Source: M3007 sp964481485
GTDB lineage: Bacteria > Bacteroidota > Bacteroidia > Chitinophagales > Saprospiraceae
Assembly: GCA_964481485.1 (NCBI GenBank)
Contig: CAYZVM010000002.1
Span: 1 to 64,000, forward strand
Reading direction: 5' to 3'
DNA: 64,000 nucleotides
The position numbers and the translations under genes were made by a program. Under the pieces are notes generated by a model that searched no databases, was not told the origin of the DNA, and saw only the letters and a list, made by a program, of their open reading frames with translations. Each line of letters starts with the position of its first letter. Position 1 is the first letter of the stretch. Below are positions 35,101-43,871 of this stretch, in pieces.

Positions 35101-35370
35101 GGTAAGTATTTCAGCCGCTGAAAAGAATTGTTTTTTTTCTGTTAAACCGGGCGGCATAGCAAGCAGGTCATGCATGGGAAAAGTGGTTCGGTAGCCGAGG
35201 TCGGTAATGGCGTAACAAAGCACCTCCAGCATGGTAATGCCGGGGTCGTGTGCGTTAAAGTCGGTCCATAGTTTATGCCCCAGTCGGGCGATATGGCCAA
35301 TCCCTTCTTCTCGCAGGGCATTAAAATCCTGGGTGATCAAAGCGGCCGGTATTTGCGGATTGTTTGCCAT
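32125..35370 (-). CDS. Baseplate protein, Afp12-like
   Basis: 1081 aa. The N-terminus (IARLGHKLWTDFNAHDPGITMLEVLCYAITDLGYRT) is the clear signature of the Afp12/Pvc12 family of eCIS baseplate wedge proteins, which pair with the Afp11 protein around the spike. The rest includes repeated baseplate-type beta domains and a C-terminal GFHIIEHILLRPF motif. A stretch of ~140 codons (34.57-35.02 kb; EKFNILLGTLL to DTQIFVNWRIRYY) is far more A+T-rich than the flanks and may be an inserted, fast-evolving surface domain. It begins 22 bp after the Afp11-like gene and overlaps the next by 17 bp. Confidence 0.88.
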   Translation of the reverse strand: MANNPQIPAALITQDFNALREEGIGHIARLGHKLWTDFNAHDPGITMLEVLCYAITDLGYRTTFPMHDLLAMPPGLTEKKQFFSAAEILTCNPVTPLDLRKLIIDVEGVKNAWVMKAGPNDTNICVEFYLNEHIEKFNILLGTLLVNELTPGVERIYLNETIEGLFQEIKISIEKEIYPYEKQIMGMIEKTSIGYSFAPGNYTSIVKKIIDIKEKLPACSMEGVYENLRENLGDTNLDFIKKIDTQIFVNWRIRYYEVKDRGRNARGLNGLYHILLDLEDHIDPENKLKTDEIKTEALRRLHAHRNLCEDFQNITLVGVKPISLTADLEVEEGADANQVSAQVIYRVQEFLSPQLRFYSLEEMLEKRRTYDQIFQGVILDNGFLDDTEVENAMLRRIINKSDIYQIVMDVPGVKAVRSLSMDLCKTEDRATDLSYRPDWRLDICQKAQEAADKDAHVAPYIQTITCRFKPQLEIDCVQLSFRQGNLPVPTDRREVAEKLALIRQINHRPPVGSVRDKAFKKGIYRNLNQYVSIHNDFPLVYRIGKGQMPGSASGERKGQAKQLKAYLSIFDQILANYLAQLGHVRELLSISQSPTDRTHFYMSLRNLTPDFESLLWSFYQVNDHLVEVLKEKLPDEAIDKLLPLRSRQMMLKDDFLRAISEAVQIDEIPTDLSALILEHGLVRDYYEQQLGRLVENELSRFNTHNAILDHLIARFGEKFADYALSVYTSSQSDICKANRVDTKKKLLECKTDFLTQIPVIGRERGKAFNLRGDDLGRPKLFWGSDNVSGLEKRISKLLCLPADRRTRLTCVPEIEIIKISDEDKKSYRFAVVDKNKNANETGIGIYLKSVKEYNRRADAKKDQNQILQLLLQAGAQYVDGDPLKVEKINLKGGDIYRLVLKNKQGVIVAASSSYDSEERANEARDTLWKKIFPPNCNNEGFHIIEHILLRPFAEDIPALENFETGPNCSSGDPYSFWMSVITSKSWKRFATPEARKFFEQTVRRETPAHMGVNFLCLDSEQLYDFENAYFNWLYDEGRRYSDECQIEESLKAFIVVFNRLLQDARCTDSNTLNLEAHETST

Positions 35371-35392
35371 ATTATTGTTATTGCTAAATCAT

Positions 35393-38300
35393 TCAACAAA
35401 TATTAAAATGCGTCAGGTCTTCTTGTTGGCTATCCTGACATTCCTCGCTACCCCATATTCTAATTGCATGGGTATTAGGGAAGGTGGTGAAAACGGAGCG
35501 GTCTGTTGTTGCCCGGATCACTTCCCCCTTGATTTTCTCTACAGGATCTCCGCTTGTGTCGTAGGGCCTTCCGGTATCCGGGTCAATTATTTTCCTTGTG
35601 ATTGGATCAATCATATCCCCGCTTTCTGGGTCATACACGAAATGGTACACGCCGAAGCTGGTTACGATGTCTACGTACGGCCTTTCTTCGATAAAATTCA
35701 GGATATGCGATGTGTGAAGCGTGCCACCGAAGAGGATATCGGCTTTGCCGTCGTATGCCCAGGGCGCCAGGAAGCGGTGTAAATCCTCTGTCAGCTGTTT
35801 GGCGTAATAGTCTGGCGAATGTTCCGGGTAAAAGCGCACGCAGCATTCTACAAAAATGGGCTCGAAAGACGGATTGACCGCCTGGATATGCTCCCCACAA
35901 AAGAGGAAAAGATTGGCTCGTTTGCGCAGATAATCTTCGATCTCCTCCAGTTTTCCGATGCCGCAACCCGGCGTAAAACGGTCGATACCCGTTCTGCCCT
36001 CCAGGTTCGGGAACACGACAAGCATAACATTGCCGGGATCCATCACGCATTCTTTGCTGCTGTGCGTGAGGCCTTTGACATGTCGAATCTCCGGGTATGC
36101 CTCCAGCACCAGGCGCTCGTAATCCCACAAAGTGATTGCCCGGTCTTTATGCCTCAGCCGTTCACTGACGCGGCGGTAAAACTCGTTTTGCCCTTCGGGA
36201 GGTCGGCCGCCAAAAGTGGAAAGAGGTTGTTTTACTTCCCGTATCTCGCGGGGTGGATTGACAAGTTTGATGATCGTGTTTGCCGGCAAACCGCTCTGGA
36301 GATGCGACAAAGTGTTTCCGTTGTTCTGAAAAAGTGCAACTCCAGCCTGGGCAACAATTTCTTTGATATCAGGCAACGCGACGATACGTTCTCCAATATC
36401 GGGGCGCTCTACGACAATCGCCCTTATCCAATAGTTTCCGGATTCCGGTGAAAGCGTATAGGCCTGACGCGCCATACTTACAGGCGTATTGAACCTGATA
36501 ATCCCCGTTTGCAACAGGCTTTTTTGGGATTTGGGGTCTGTTTTTGTGCTATCTTCAACAATAGCGCCGGCCGGAAAAGGTAGCCAGGCATCTTGCTGGC
36601 CATCACTGCCCTTTGTCAGAAAATACCAATACACATCAGGCGGGTCATAGTTGGCATTGCCGGTTCCGTCCACCATTTGGAATAACAGACTCAAACTTTG
36701 GCCTGGCACCAAGTTGCTTATTGCAATATCCAGATTGGCCATAGATAATACTTCGTCCTGTTCCGTAGGAATTTGCACAGCTCCGGCAGCATCCAAGGGG
36801 AGAAAATGGGTGAGCGGCAGAAGAGAAAAATGTTCACATTCCTGTGGCACCGGATTGTAGCCGGTGGGCGTTATCTGAAAACGTTTAAATTCTTTTTTAT
36901 AGAAATTTATGCCTGATTGGGTGGTGAAATAATCGGCAAAAGAGGTGTAACGAAAAGCGATTTTTTTAACAATTTGGGGTTGATTAAGATCATTTTTAGC
37001 GACAGCGACTTCGACATTTGCTCTCTCCATTTTCACAGCCGCTGCTGGCTCATATTTCAAAGTCAAAATATTTTGATTTTGGAGGCTGCTATATCCTTTG
37101 AGCGGCAAACCTGACGCATAGGGTTCCGCCTGAATTTCAGTTTGCGCGGATGTCCGCCATTTATTTTTTCTTATAATACTGCTGTCTACAATCGGCTTCC
37201 AATTTCCAGAAAGCGTGGGTTCGACCATGATTATCCTGTTTGCCGGATTCAAGATACTGCCAAAACCAAGCTGGGTAGTCGGGTTTGTTGCCAAGGGCCT
37301 CGAATGGTGCAGGTTTTCCCGGTCTTTGAAAGCATCTCCCGGATGAATATACCCGGTTCCGGGATCATATAATCCGGCCCCGGGGGTAAGGTCTTCGATA
37401 TCCGTACCGCTTTGGAACCCGCCTGTGTCAGGGACAACGGTTGCTAAATCAAAAATTTGGGCCGGAATAGCCGGATTTCCGGATTTTCCAGGTAACGATG
37501 GGAAGCCAATGGGGGCAGCATTAGCGGAATAAACAAGCGCATCCTGAACATACTGGAACTCCGGTGAAAAAAGATCCATAAAGGCCTTTTCATCATCATA
37601 CGTATCAACGTTCAAATTCTTATCTATAAAGTCGGGCTTTACCGTCATCCCTCCAATCTGTTTTCCTTTCAATTCTTCCAGGTCGAATTCCAGAAAGGTC
37701 CCTTTTGTGGTAGTGGGGTTCACCCCTAAAAGTGGAAAACTCCCCTGATTGTTGAACGCCGCCAATTCGTTTCGAATGGTTACCCCCTGTTTTAAGCCTT
37801 GCACATCCACCCGCAAGCGGATATTGGTAATCTGAATTTCCGATATCCAGGGCTGTACTTTATGGCTGTTTTCCTGGTTCAACACAACTTTTATAAAAGG
37901 GAACCTGCTTTTTTCCAGCAAGGCTTCTTTGCCAGTGACGGCTTCCACAGCGGCCTGATCGGGGCGCAAAAGCAACCTGAACTCAACAAATTTTTTTTCA
38001 TTCCCGACGACTACTTGAGCAGTATAACGATTGCCTTCTATGGGCGTCGTGGTTAGATCTTCGCCATCTTTGTCTTTATAATTGTAGGAGTTTTTTGGCA
38101 AATAATCCTCTCCAGCACCGGGGACGGTTTGTGCTTTCAGACCATTATCCACGCCTTGCGGAAGGGTTTCAACGGTTAGCTTTACCCAGCCATTTTCCGC
38201 TTTGCCGGAGCTGTAATAGATATCAAAATAGTTGGCAACATCGGTTAATTCCACAGGCAGGTTGTCAACCTCCACTTCCATCACAATAAACCGCAGGCCT

Positions 38301-39622
38301 TCCGAAAGTTTCAGAATGGGATCGGAGACGGCAAAGCCGATTGCGCCTGTTTTTAGTTTGCCGGGGTTGGTCGGCTGGAGAAAACGCCACCGAAGCGGAA
38401 CCTGACAGGAGATTTTGCCATTGTTGGTAGCGGCCAGGGAATACAATTTTTCGTATTCACCATCTGCGGCACTCAGGTAGAGCGCTTCCCAGCCACTTAT
38501 ACTGGATCTATTTACAACCAATTCCTTTTCGAGCGCATATTGCAGGTTGTTGCCTTTGTCGTCTTTGCGGGCATCCAGCAAAGTACCTGCCTCTAATTTG
38601 AATTCCGAAAAAGTCTGCGCCAGATCGAATACAACATAGGCATGATCGGGAGTAAAAGAATGTTTGGATAACCCGAGCACCTGCTCAAAATAATAATTGA
38701 GGTGCAAACGGGGCAGTTGGTTTAACTGGGCCTGCAGGTGCTTGAACAGCTGGACAAATGTCAGAAAAAGTGTAATGTGCGGTTCCTGGGCATGGCTTTC
38801 ACGCAATGCCTTATCCAGATAAAACTGGGCGCGGTCCACTATTTTTGACAAGGCCTGGAAAAACAAAAGGAATAAAGCGCGCAGGTTTTTATTTTCTTTA
38901 CATGCGCCTGTCTGTTCTTCAATAAATCCGTCATCGGGGCTGATGCAGTAGTATTGATCCTGACTCTTGATGTCCCAAGTTTTTGCACATACCGATTGAT
39001 TTGAAGTCGAATAAATGAAGGCAGCGTATTTTTCCTCCAGATAAGGATCTTTTTCATTTTCCGGGACAGCCCTGGCAGGTTGATTGCCCTTATCGTAGGC
39101 AATGAGTACCTTGAGGGCATTGCGGATATTATCGTCAAAAACAGATGTTACAATATTGCTGCGGATGATCTCCAGTATTTCCTCCCGGATAGGATGTTGG
39201 AAGGGCGATTCCGAGCATATTTTATGTATTTTTTTGGCTACTTCATATATGTGCTCGATCAGTACCTGGTAACGGGCAGCACGGGTTTGATTCCACTCTG
39301 ATAGCGGAACCTCCTTAGGCTTCCGCCAAAAATCTACTTCCGCCTGGCAATAAGCTTCATCTATTGCGGCAAGGTCTATAGCGGATACAATAGCCAACAT
39401 GCCCAGCGGGCCTTTATTGAAAAAGCATTGCCAATTGCCATCTTCTTCATTCTTCAAGTTGAAATACTTGAGCAACGCGGCAAATTCATAAGCGAAATGC
39501 AACACTTCGGCAGTAGACCGACTGTCTAACCGAACCGATTCTGGGAACAATGCAAGTGCCAGCCGTTCTTTTTGGCTGGTACCGTTGTGTTCCAATGGAT
39601 GTGTACAATCTGGGCAGATCAT
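35393..39622 (-). CDS. Baseplate J-like protein, Afp11-like
   Basis: 1409 aa, larger than Afp11. The C-terminal third has the baseplate J-like wedge signature (EFYRRVSERLRHKDRAITLWDYERLVLEAYPEIRHVKGLTHS), then PFPGCGIGKL-like and YPEHSPDYYAKQLTEDLHRFLAPWAYDG motifs. The N-terminus contains a CPDCTHPLEHNG zinc-ribbon-like CxxC pair. The long central beta-rich part is typical of large Bacteroidota eCIS versions of this protein and may add an outer collar to the baseplate; that is inference. The start overlaps the gp25 gene's stop (ATGA at 39619-39622). Cytoplasmic assembly. Confidence 0.88.
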   Translation of the reverse strand: MICPDCTHPLEHNGTSQKERLALALFPESVRLDSRSTAEVLHFAYEFAALLKYFNLKNEEDGNWQCFFNKGPLGMLAIVSAIDLAAIDEAYCQAEVDFWRKPKEVPLSEWNQTRAARYQVLIEHIYEVAKKIHKICSESPFQHPIREEILEIIRSNIVTSVFDDNIRNALKVLIAYDKGNQPARAVPENEKDPYLEEKYAAFIYSTSNQSVCAKTWDIKSQDQYYCISPDDGFIEEQTGACKENKNLRALFLLFFQALSKIVDRAQFYLDKALRESHAQEPHITLFLTFVQLFKHLQAQLNQLPRLHLNYYFEQVLGLSKHSFTPDHAYVVFDLAQTFSEFKLEAGTLLDARKDDKGNNLQYALEKELVVNRSSISGWEALYLSAADGEYEKLYSLAATNNGKISCQVPLRWRFLQPTNPGKLKTGAIGFAVSDPILKLSEGLRFIVMEVEVDNLPVELTDVANYFDIYYSSGKAENGWVKLTVETLPQGVDNGLKAQTVPGAGEDYLPKNSYNYKDKDGEDLTTTPIEGNRYTAQVVVGNEKKFVEFRLLLRPDQAAVEAVTGKEALLEKSRFPFIKVVLNQENSHKVQPWISEIQITNIRLRVDVQGLKQGVTIRNELAAFNNQGSFPLLGVNPTTTKGTFLEFDLEELKGKQIGGMTVKPDFIDKNLNVDTYDDEKAFMDLFSPEFQYVQDALVYSANAAPIGFPSLPGKSGNPAIPAQIFDLATVVPDTGGFQSGTDIEDLTPGAGLYDPGTGYIHPGDAFKDRENLHHSRPLATNPTTQLGFGSILNPANRIIMVEPTLSGNWKPIVDSSIIRKNKWRTSAQTEIQAEPYASGLPLKGYSSLQNQNILTLKYEPAAAVKMERANVEVAVAKNDLNQPQIVKKIAFRYTSFADYFTTQSGINFYKKEFKRFQITPTGYNPVPQECEHFSLLPLTHFLPLDAAGAVQIPTEQDEVLSMANLDIAISNLVPGQSLSLLFQMVDGTGNANYDPPDVYWYFLTKGSDGQQDAWLPFPAGAIVEDSTKTDPKSQKSLLQTGIIRFNTPVSMARQAYTLSPESGNYWIRAIVVERPDIGERIVALPDIKEIVAQAGVALFQNNGNTLSHLQSGLPANTIIKLVNPPREIREVKQPLSTFGGRPPEGQNEFYRRVSERLRHKDRAITLWDYERLVLEAYPEIRHVKGLTHSSKECVMDPGNVMLVVFPNLEGRTGIDRFTPGCGIGKLEEIEDYLRKRANLFLFCGEHIQAVNPSFEPIFVECCVRFYPEHSPDYYAKQLTEDLHRFLAPWAYDGKADILFGGTLHTSHILNFIEERPYVDIVTSFGVYHFVYDPESGDMIDPITRKIIDPDTGRPYDTSGDPVEKIKGEVIRATTDRSVFTTFPNTHAIRIWGSEECQDSQQEDLTHFNIC

Positions 39623-40062
39623 TTTAACGGAGGTGCGTTGGTTTCGCTTTCATCTAAATAATATGGGTACACGTAGTTCTCTGGCGAATTGGTAGCGCGA
39701 ACAACGAAGCTGACCTCGATCAGCAGTATACCGTCGACGCTCCTTTCGGTATTAATCTGGACACGATCTAATTCAATACGCGGCTCATACAATAAGATGG
39801 ACTGTTCGATAAAGCTCTTCACGAACGTAAGCAATTGGGTGTTGATGGGTTTGAACTGCTGCGTGTCTAAATTACAACCAAAATTGGGGCGCATCACCCG
39901 TTCGCGAAGTCGTGTGGATAACAGAATATGCAGGCTTTCGTAAATATCCTCTATTTCCGACACCATACGTACCGTGCATCCCGGCTTGTCAAATTGCGGC
40001 GGGAAACCCCAGCCGCGGCCTAAGAATGAGTAGGCATGAGCAGTAGGTTCTAGGTCATTCAT
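39619..40062 (-). CDS. gp25/GPW-family baseplate wedge protein (Afp9-like)
   Basis: 147 aa from ATG 40062; an upstream ATG at 40107 would add a hydrophobic stretch that does not belong to the family. The start (MNDLEPTAHAYSFLGRGWGFPPQF), the middle (IYESLHILLSTRLRERVMRPNFGC) and LLYEPRIELDRVQI are typical gp25-like features. gp25-like proteins link the hub to the sheath and prime sheath polymerisation in phage T4, T6SS and eCIS. It lies 41 bp after the VgrG-like gene and overlaps the Afp11-like start by 4 bp. Confidence 0.93.
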   Translation of the reverse strand: MNDLEPTAHAYSFLGRGWGFPPQFDKPGCTVRMVSEIEDIYESLHILLSTRLRERVMRPNFGCNLDTQQFKPINTQLLTFVKSFIEQSILLYEPRIELDRVQINTERSVDGILLIEVSFVVRATNSPENYVYPYYLDESETNAPPLK

Positions 40063-40103
40063 GATTCCTGACGTGATTATTGAAATGATAAAAATCAAAA
40101 AAA

Positions 40104-41921
40104 TCAAACGAGTACCTTACTGTTCGCTCCGGGTGATATGGCTCCTGCGCCAACTGCGCCAGCGACCGGATCCCCGGCACTGGACACCGGTTTTACTCCG
40201 TTGCCCAGTTTAACAATTCCTCCAACCGGGCTATTGATCGAGGTAAGGGAATCGCCTTTGATCGAAATGTTTTTGGCTTCCAGCTTCAGATCCGAAGTTT
40301 TAATAGTGATGGATTTTTTATTTTCAATGGTTATACCGCTGTCGCTCAATTCTATTGTATTTCCACTGTCTTTTAAAGTAATTGTTTTGTTTTTATCGTT
40401 TATTTCGACCGTTCTATTGGACTTGGTTTTTATCGTGATGACGTTATGCTCATCATCGATCAGTATTTGTTGGTTGTTTTTAGTGAAAATTCCTTTTTTA
40501 TAGTTATTATCATCGTTCTGATGGATAGGTGCATTGCTTTCGCTGTAAAGAGCCCCCAGGATTACCGGTTCGCGGGGATCCTGATCTACGTAGGCGATGA
40601 CGACTTCGTCCTGCAATTCCGGAAGGAAAATGGCGCCGTGTTTGTTTCCAGCCTGCAGGTTGGCCATGCGTGCCCATACGCCCTCGTTGTTGGTATGGAG
40701 GCCTGGTATCTGTACTTTTATGCGAAAGTCTTTATCAGGTTGTTGCGCATTTTTAAGTTGTACAACTTTTCCAACTTGCAATCCCGTTATTGGCGGCAGT
40801 AAGCCCTGAGCAGGGGGATTTGGAATACTTTCGTTTTCATAATACCAACTGTATGGCAAGCCAAATTGAATATGCGTATACCAGCGACCTGGTTCAAAGG
40901 TGTGTTGCACCATAGAAACAAATACATTGCCATTGAAGCGCTTTCCTACCCCTTCCAACGCGACCATGTTGCCCGGCAGGACATCGCTGCGCCCGTCGAA
41001 TTTTATCCGACCCCTGGTTTTATTGAGGATGCTTTTCTGTTTGACCGCATTGGCATAGGCGGTTAATTCAGTTGTATCCAAAAAACCGAGATGATGCAAT
41101 GGATATTGTGCCAGATTGATTACTCCGGCCAGATCCTTGCTGCTGATATTGCCCGGCTCCGATGGCGCGGTAAAGTTCGGAGTGCTGCTTGCCACTTGTT
41201 GTTTAGAGTAGTCCCAGGAGGAAGTGTTGATCGTGCCGAATTGGTTGCGCGCTTCCATTTCCGATTCAAATTCCCAAATCCTGGAACGATCCTTTGTGTC
41301 GCCTGCTATACCGTAGCACAAAGCAAATGCAGGCGCCTGCGCCAGTTCCGGCGCCGAAATACGAAATACACCATCGCTGACAAAAAGATAGCACCCGATT
41401 GCTTCGCTGCGCATGGCAATAAAATCCCAGTCGGTGGTGTAATACTGAACAATTTGGTCGTGTTGGATGCCTTGAGCGCTGCTCGTTGTTTGCAAGTTTA
41501 TCTGGCTGTATCCTTTAACGATGTCCTCAAAAATGTCTTTGTCTGTTTTGTCGTTGTAAAAACGACTTTTTCTCCCGATGGTCAGCCGCACTGTTTCATC
41601 GCGGCACTCTACATAAAGCATGGACGGTTGATCTTTTAGCGCTTTCAGGCTGTGCTTGGTCACAATCCCTTTAAATACTGTTTTTTTTCCTTCCGTGGTA
41701 CCGAAGAGGATTTCTACTGAGGCGCCTGGTATAAAAACATCCTGATCACTGATCGGGAATGCCTGTTGGTCTGCCATACCATCCTTGATCACAATACGGG
41801 CTGTTGGAATCTTATTCACTTCCTTGATAATGGAAATGGATAGTATTTGCTGTGTGGCCAACGGCACATCCTGGTTGTTCACCCGAATCATCGTTTCTGT
41901 CTTCGCTGTACTCATGTGCAA
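40104..41921 (-). CDS. VgrG/gp5-gp27-like spike hub protein (Afp8-like)
   Basis: 605 aa; ATG 41915 (third codon) is an equally good start. The first ~370 residues correspond to the gp27-like hub (SISIIKEVNKIPTARIVIKDG, FKGIVTKHSLK, YYTTDWDFIAMRSEAIGCYL). The OB-fold gp5-like domain follows (KVQIPGLHTNNEGVWARM ... LPELQDEVVIAYVDQDPREPVILGAL), then a triple-stranded beta-helix needle built of short repeats (TIELSDSGITIENKKSITIK). The end (VKLGNGVKPVSSAGDPVAG) is Gly/Val/Ala-rich. The spike trimer pierces the target membrane. No separate PAAR tip gene is seen in the operon. Confidence 0.93.
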   Translation of the reverse strand: MHMSTAKTETMIRVNNQDVPLATQQILSISIIKEVNKIPTARIVIKDGMADQQAFPISDQDVFIPGASVEILFGTTEGKKTVFKGIVTKHSLKALKDQPSMLYVECRDETVRLTIGRKSRFYNDKTDKDIFEDIVKGYSQINLQTTSSAQGIQHDQIVQYYTTDWDFIAMRSEAIGCYLFVSDGVFRISAPELAQAPAFALCYGIAGDTKDRSRIWEFESEMEARNQFGTINTSSWDYSKQQVASSTPNFTAPSEPGNISSKDLAGVINLAQYPLHHLGFLDTTELTAYANAVKQKSILNKTRGRIKFDGRSDVLPGNMVALEGVGKRFNGNVFVSMVQHTFEPGRWYTHIQFGLPYSWYYENESIPNPPAQGLLPPITGLQVGKVVQLKNAQQPDKDFRIKVQIPGLHTNNEGVWARMANLQAGNKHGAIFLPELQDEVVIAYVDQDPREPVILGALYSESNAPIHQNDDNNYKKGIFTKNNQQILIDDEHNVITIKTKSNRTVEINDKNKTITLKDSGNTIELSDSGITIENKKSITIKTSDLKLEAKNISIKGDSLTSINSPVGGIVKLGNGVKPVSSAGDPVAGAVGAGAISPGANSKVLV

Positions 41922-41941
41922 AACGGTTTAGACTGATTGTG

Positions 41942-42730
41942 CTAAAACAAATCCTCCATTTGGCGGGTGGCGCCAGCCAGCGCCTGTTCGGCTGCGCTTT
42001 GCGCTTCCTGAATGCCATCAGCCAGTATTTGTTCTGCCATTTTCCGACCCTGCTGTTCCAGTTGTTCCAGTGGGGGAAATTCTAAACGCCCTCCCATGCT
42101 CAATTCCCGGACAGAGTCGAGGCCGTTAGCGCGTGCGATGTCTATATACTTATTCGCATCGTTGTAAATCTTTTCACCCATAGAGACCAAATCATCCACC
42201 GCTGTAATATCCCTTAATTGAGTCAGACTGGTAAGTTTTGACAGCGGGTTTTCCAACAGTTGCTGTTCAACCGTTTTATACTGTGCAAAAGACGCCTGGA
42301 CTTCACCACGAACCGGAGTGCCATCTGTTCGGAAAAGCGTATATTTAACGTTCATTTTCTTCAGGACACAACGGATCGTGAAAGTGCCCCAAGTCAACGA
42401 TAAAAAGAGTGGCCTGCGCTTTTTCCCAGCAAAACCGGTCGTTTTTTTAAATTTTTCAATTTCCGTCTCCACGTCTATTTTTTCGCCGGAAGCCCCTGTG
42501 CCGTCCAGTAGAAAGTTGAAGTCAAACTCCCGGGGAGCAATGCTTTTGAATTTTTGTTCACTGCCCGTTTCTGCATCTGACTGACTGTCGTCGTATTGGA
42601 AGGTATTATCCACAGAAAAGTTGCTGGGATTGAACATCGCTGTAAAGGTAGCGACCGGTGCTTCCTGCTGAGACACTTCCTCGGGCTTCTCGTAAGCCCG
42701 AATTAATACCTTGGCCAATTCATTGCTCAT
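41942..42730 (-). CDS. Tube-baseplate connecting protein with LysM domain (Afp7-like)
   Basis: 262 aa. The N-terminal part (ATFTAMFNPSNFSVDNTFQY, then FDFNFLLDGTG) is the CIS tube-protein domain. The C-terminal part has a LysM-like segment (residues ~178-222: IYNDANKYIDIARANGLDSV, GRLEFPPL). Afp7/Pvc7-like proteins connect the inner tube to the spike hub at the baseplate. The start codon follows the DUF5908 stop with no gap (TAA ATG). A helical Gln/Ala-rich tail (residues ~225-262) is extra compared with short family members. Confidence 0.9.
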   Translation of the reverse strand: MSNELAKVLIRAYEKPEEVSQQEAPVATFTAMFNPSNFSVDNTFQYDDSQSDAETGSEQKFKSIAPREFDFNFLLDGTGASGEKIDVETEIEKFKKTTGFAGKKRRPLFLSLTWGTFTIRCVLKKMNVKYTLFRTDGTPVRGEVQASFAQYKTVEQQLLENPLSKLTSLTQLRDITAVDDLVSMGEKIYNDANKYIDIARANGLDSVRELSMGGRLEFPPLEQLEQQGRKMAEQILADGIQEAQSAAEQALAGATRQMEDLF

Positions 42731-42907
42731 TTATCTTTCTTTTTGATATTGAAGTATCTCCATTACCTGTTCGACCACATCTCTTACCAACTGTTCCCGA
42801 TCATCACTCTTGGCTTGAGTTGATTGGTCTTCTTTTTCTTTAACCGTTTCTGCGCGATCTTCCAAAACAGTAGCTTTTACGAGCATTTCCATAATTTCGA
42901 TTGGCAT
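42731..42907 (-). CDS. Small DUF5908-type eCIS protein
   Basis: 58 aa: begins MPIEIMEMLVKATVLED, and continues with a charged linker and a helix ending VVEQVMEILQYQKER. Short proteins starting MPIEIRELVI/MLVKATV (DUF5908) are a regular small gene between tube and LysM genes in eCIS clusters. The start overlaps the upstream stop (TGATG), and the stop abuts the next ATG, so it is tightly coupled. Its function is not known; an assembly chaperone or minor tube component is possible. Confidence 0.85.
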   Translation of the reverse strand: MPIEIMEMLVKATVLEDRAETVKEKEDQSTQAKSDDREQLVRDVVEQVMEILQYQKER

Positions 42908-43389
42908 CAGATAGGGTTTTTAATAATTTGAAAATATTGATAGGTCAACTCGACCGTTTCCATCACGATGCTGCTTTCGTTGGCGTTAAAGTCTGAAATT
43001 GACCACTTTTTGGGCCAAGCCTTGGCAAAGAGAAAACTCATAAGGGTGTTTCCCTCCTCGTTGGTCAGATTGACTTCTACGTCTAGTGGAATAACCTCGA
43101 CGGTACTTCCAATGAGCATGCTGTTAAACCAGTCGAAGATTTCCGAATGAATCAGCAGCCCCCTTTTTAAGACCAAGTTCGGAAATACCGGCTTCTTGGG
43201 CAACTGCTGTACATGCCTTGCGTTGGCGCCGTCTTCGACTGTTTCGCTTTCAAATTCTACCCCCAAGCCCCCTATTTCCATAAAAGTGGCATCCGGCCCA
43301 TTTTGATCGATGAACAGGCCTTTGGTATCACTATAATAGAACTTTACTTCAAAGCGAAACCCCACTGGTGGAAGTGTACGATCAGCCAT
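42907..43389 (-). CDS. Inner tube protein 2, gp19-family (Afp5-like)
   Basis: 160 aa. T4 gp19-like tube fold: VGFRFEVKFYYSDTKGLF, ATFMEIGGLGVEFESETV, LVLKRGLLIHSEIFDWFNSML, FLFAKAWPKKWSISDFNA. In Afp/PVC systems this second, diverged tube protein forms the layers nearest the baseplate and starts tube growth. It lies 3 bp after the main tube gene. The stop overlaps the DUF5908 start by one base. Confidence 0.93.
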   Translation of the reverse strand: MADRTLPPVGFRFEVKFYYSDTKGLFIDQNGPDATFMEIGGLGVEFESETVEDGANARHVQQLPKKPVFPNLVLKRGLLIHSEIFDWFNSMLIGSTVEVIPLDVEVNLTNEEGNTLMSFLFAKAWPKKWSISDFNANESSIVMETVELTYQYFQIIKNPI

Positions 43390-43392
43390 TTG

Positions 43393-43842
43393 CTATTCCG
43401 TCTGAATGGTGAGACCTTCGTGTGCCAATTCCAGCGACTCGATGGCAATTTCATTACCATCCGATTTCAAATCAGTAGACTGCAATTTAACCGGAATGGC
43501 TTTAGACAATGTCCACGTTATGACAGGTTCTCCAACCTCATCAATCAGTATAATCGTTACGCTGCGTTGCGCCTCAGCCGTGGATTGTTTAGCAGTGGTT
43601 TTATTCCACCATTTGTAGAAATTGTGTTTTGCGTCTTCTTGGAAAACGCCCCTTTTGAGTGTTACTCGATTGGCCTTGTTCAAACCAAGGACAATCTGTT
43701 TATACTTCGAAATTGAACCGCCTTCCCGAAATTCGATGATTTCAGTCTCCGAATCGAGTCCGGACACCTCTGTAAAATGGGCGATTTCATCTCCATCAAA
43801 TTTTACTTGAAAGCGAAATTTTGCAACTGGATAGTCAGCCAT
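43393..43842 (-). CDS. Main inner tube protein, gp19-family (Afp1-like)
   Basis: 149 aa, the usual size of Afp1/Pvc1. Features: AKFRFQVKFDGDEIAHFTEVSGL, EFREGGSISKYKQIVLGL, VTLKRGVFQEDAKHNFYKWW, LSKAIPVKLQSTDLKSDGNEIAIESLELAHEGL. It stacks as hexameric rings to form the rigid tube carrying cargo. It lies 29 bp after the sheath gene and 3 bp before the second tube gene. Confidence 0.95.
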   Translation of the reverse strand: MADYPVAKFRFQVKFDGDEIAHFTEVSGLDSETEIIEFREGGSISKYKQIVLGLNKANRVTLKRGVFQEDAKHNFYKWWNKTTAKQSTAEAQRSVTIILIDEVGEPVITWTLSKAIPVKLQSTDLKSDGNEIAIESLELAHEGLTIQTE

Positions 43843-43871
43843 ATCTGAAGTACATTAAATCGTTAAAGAAA

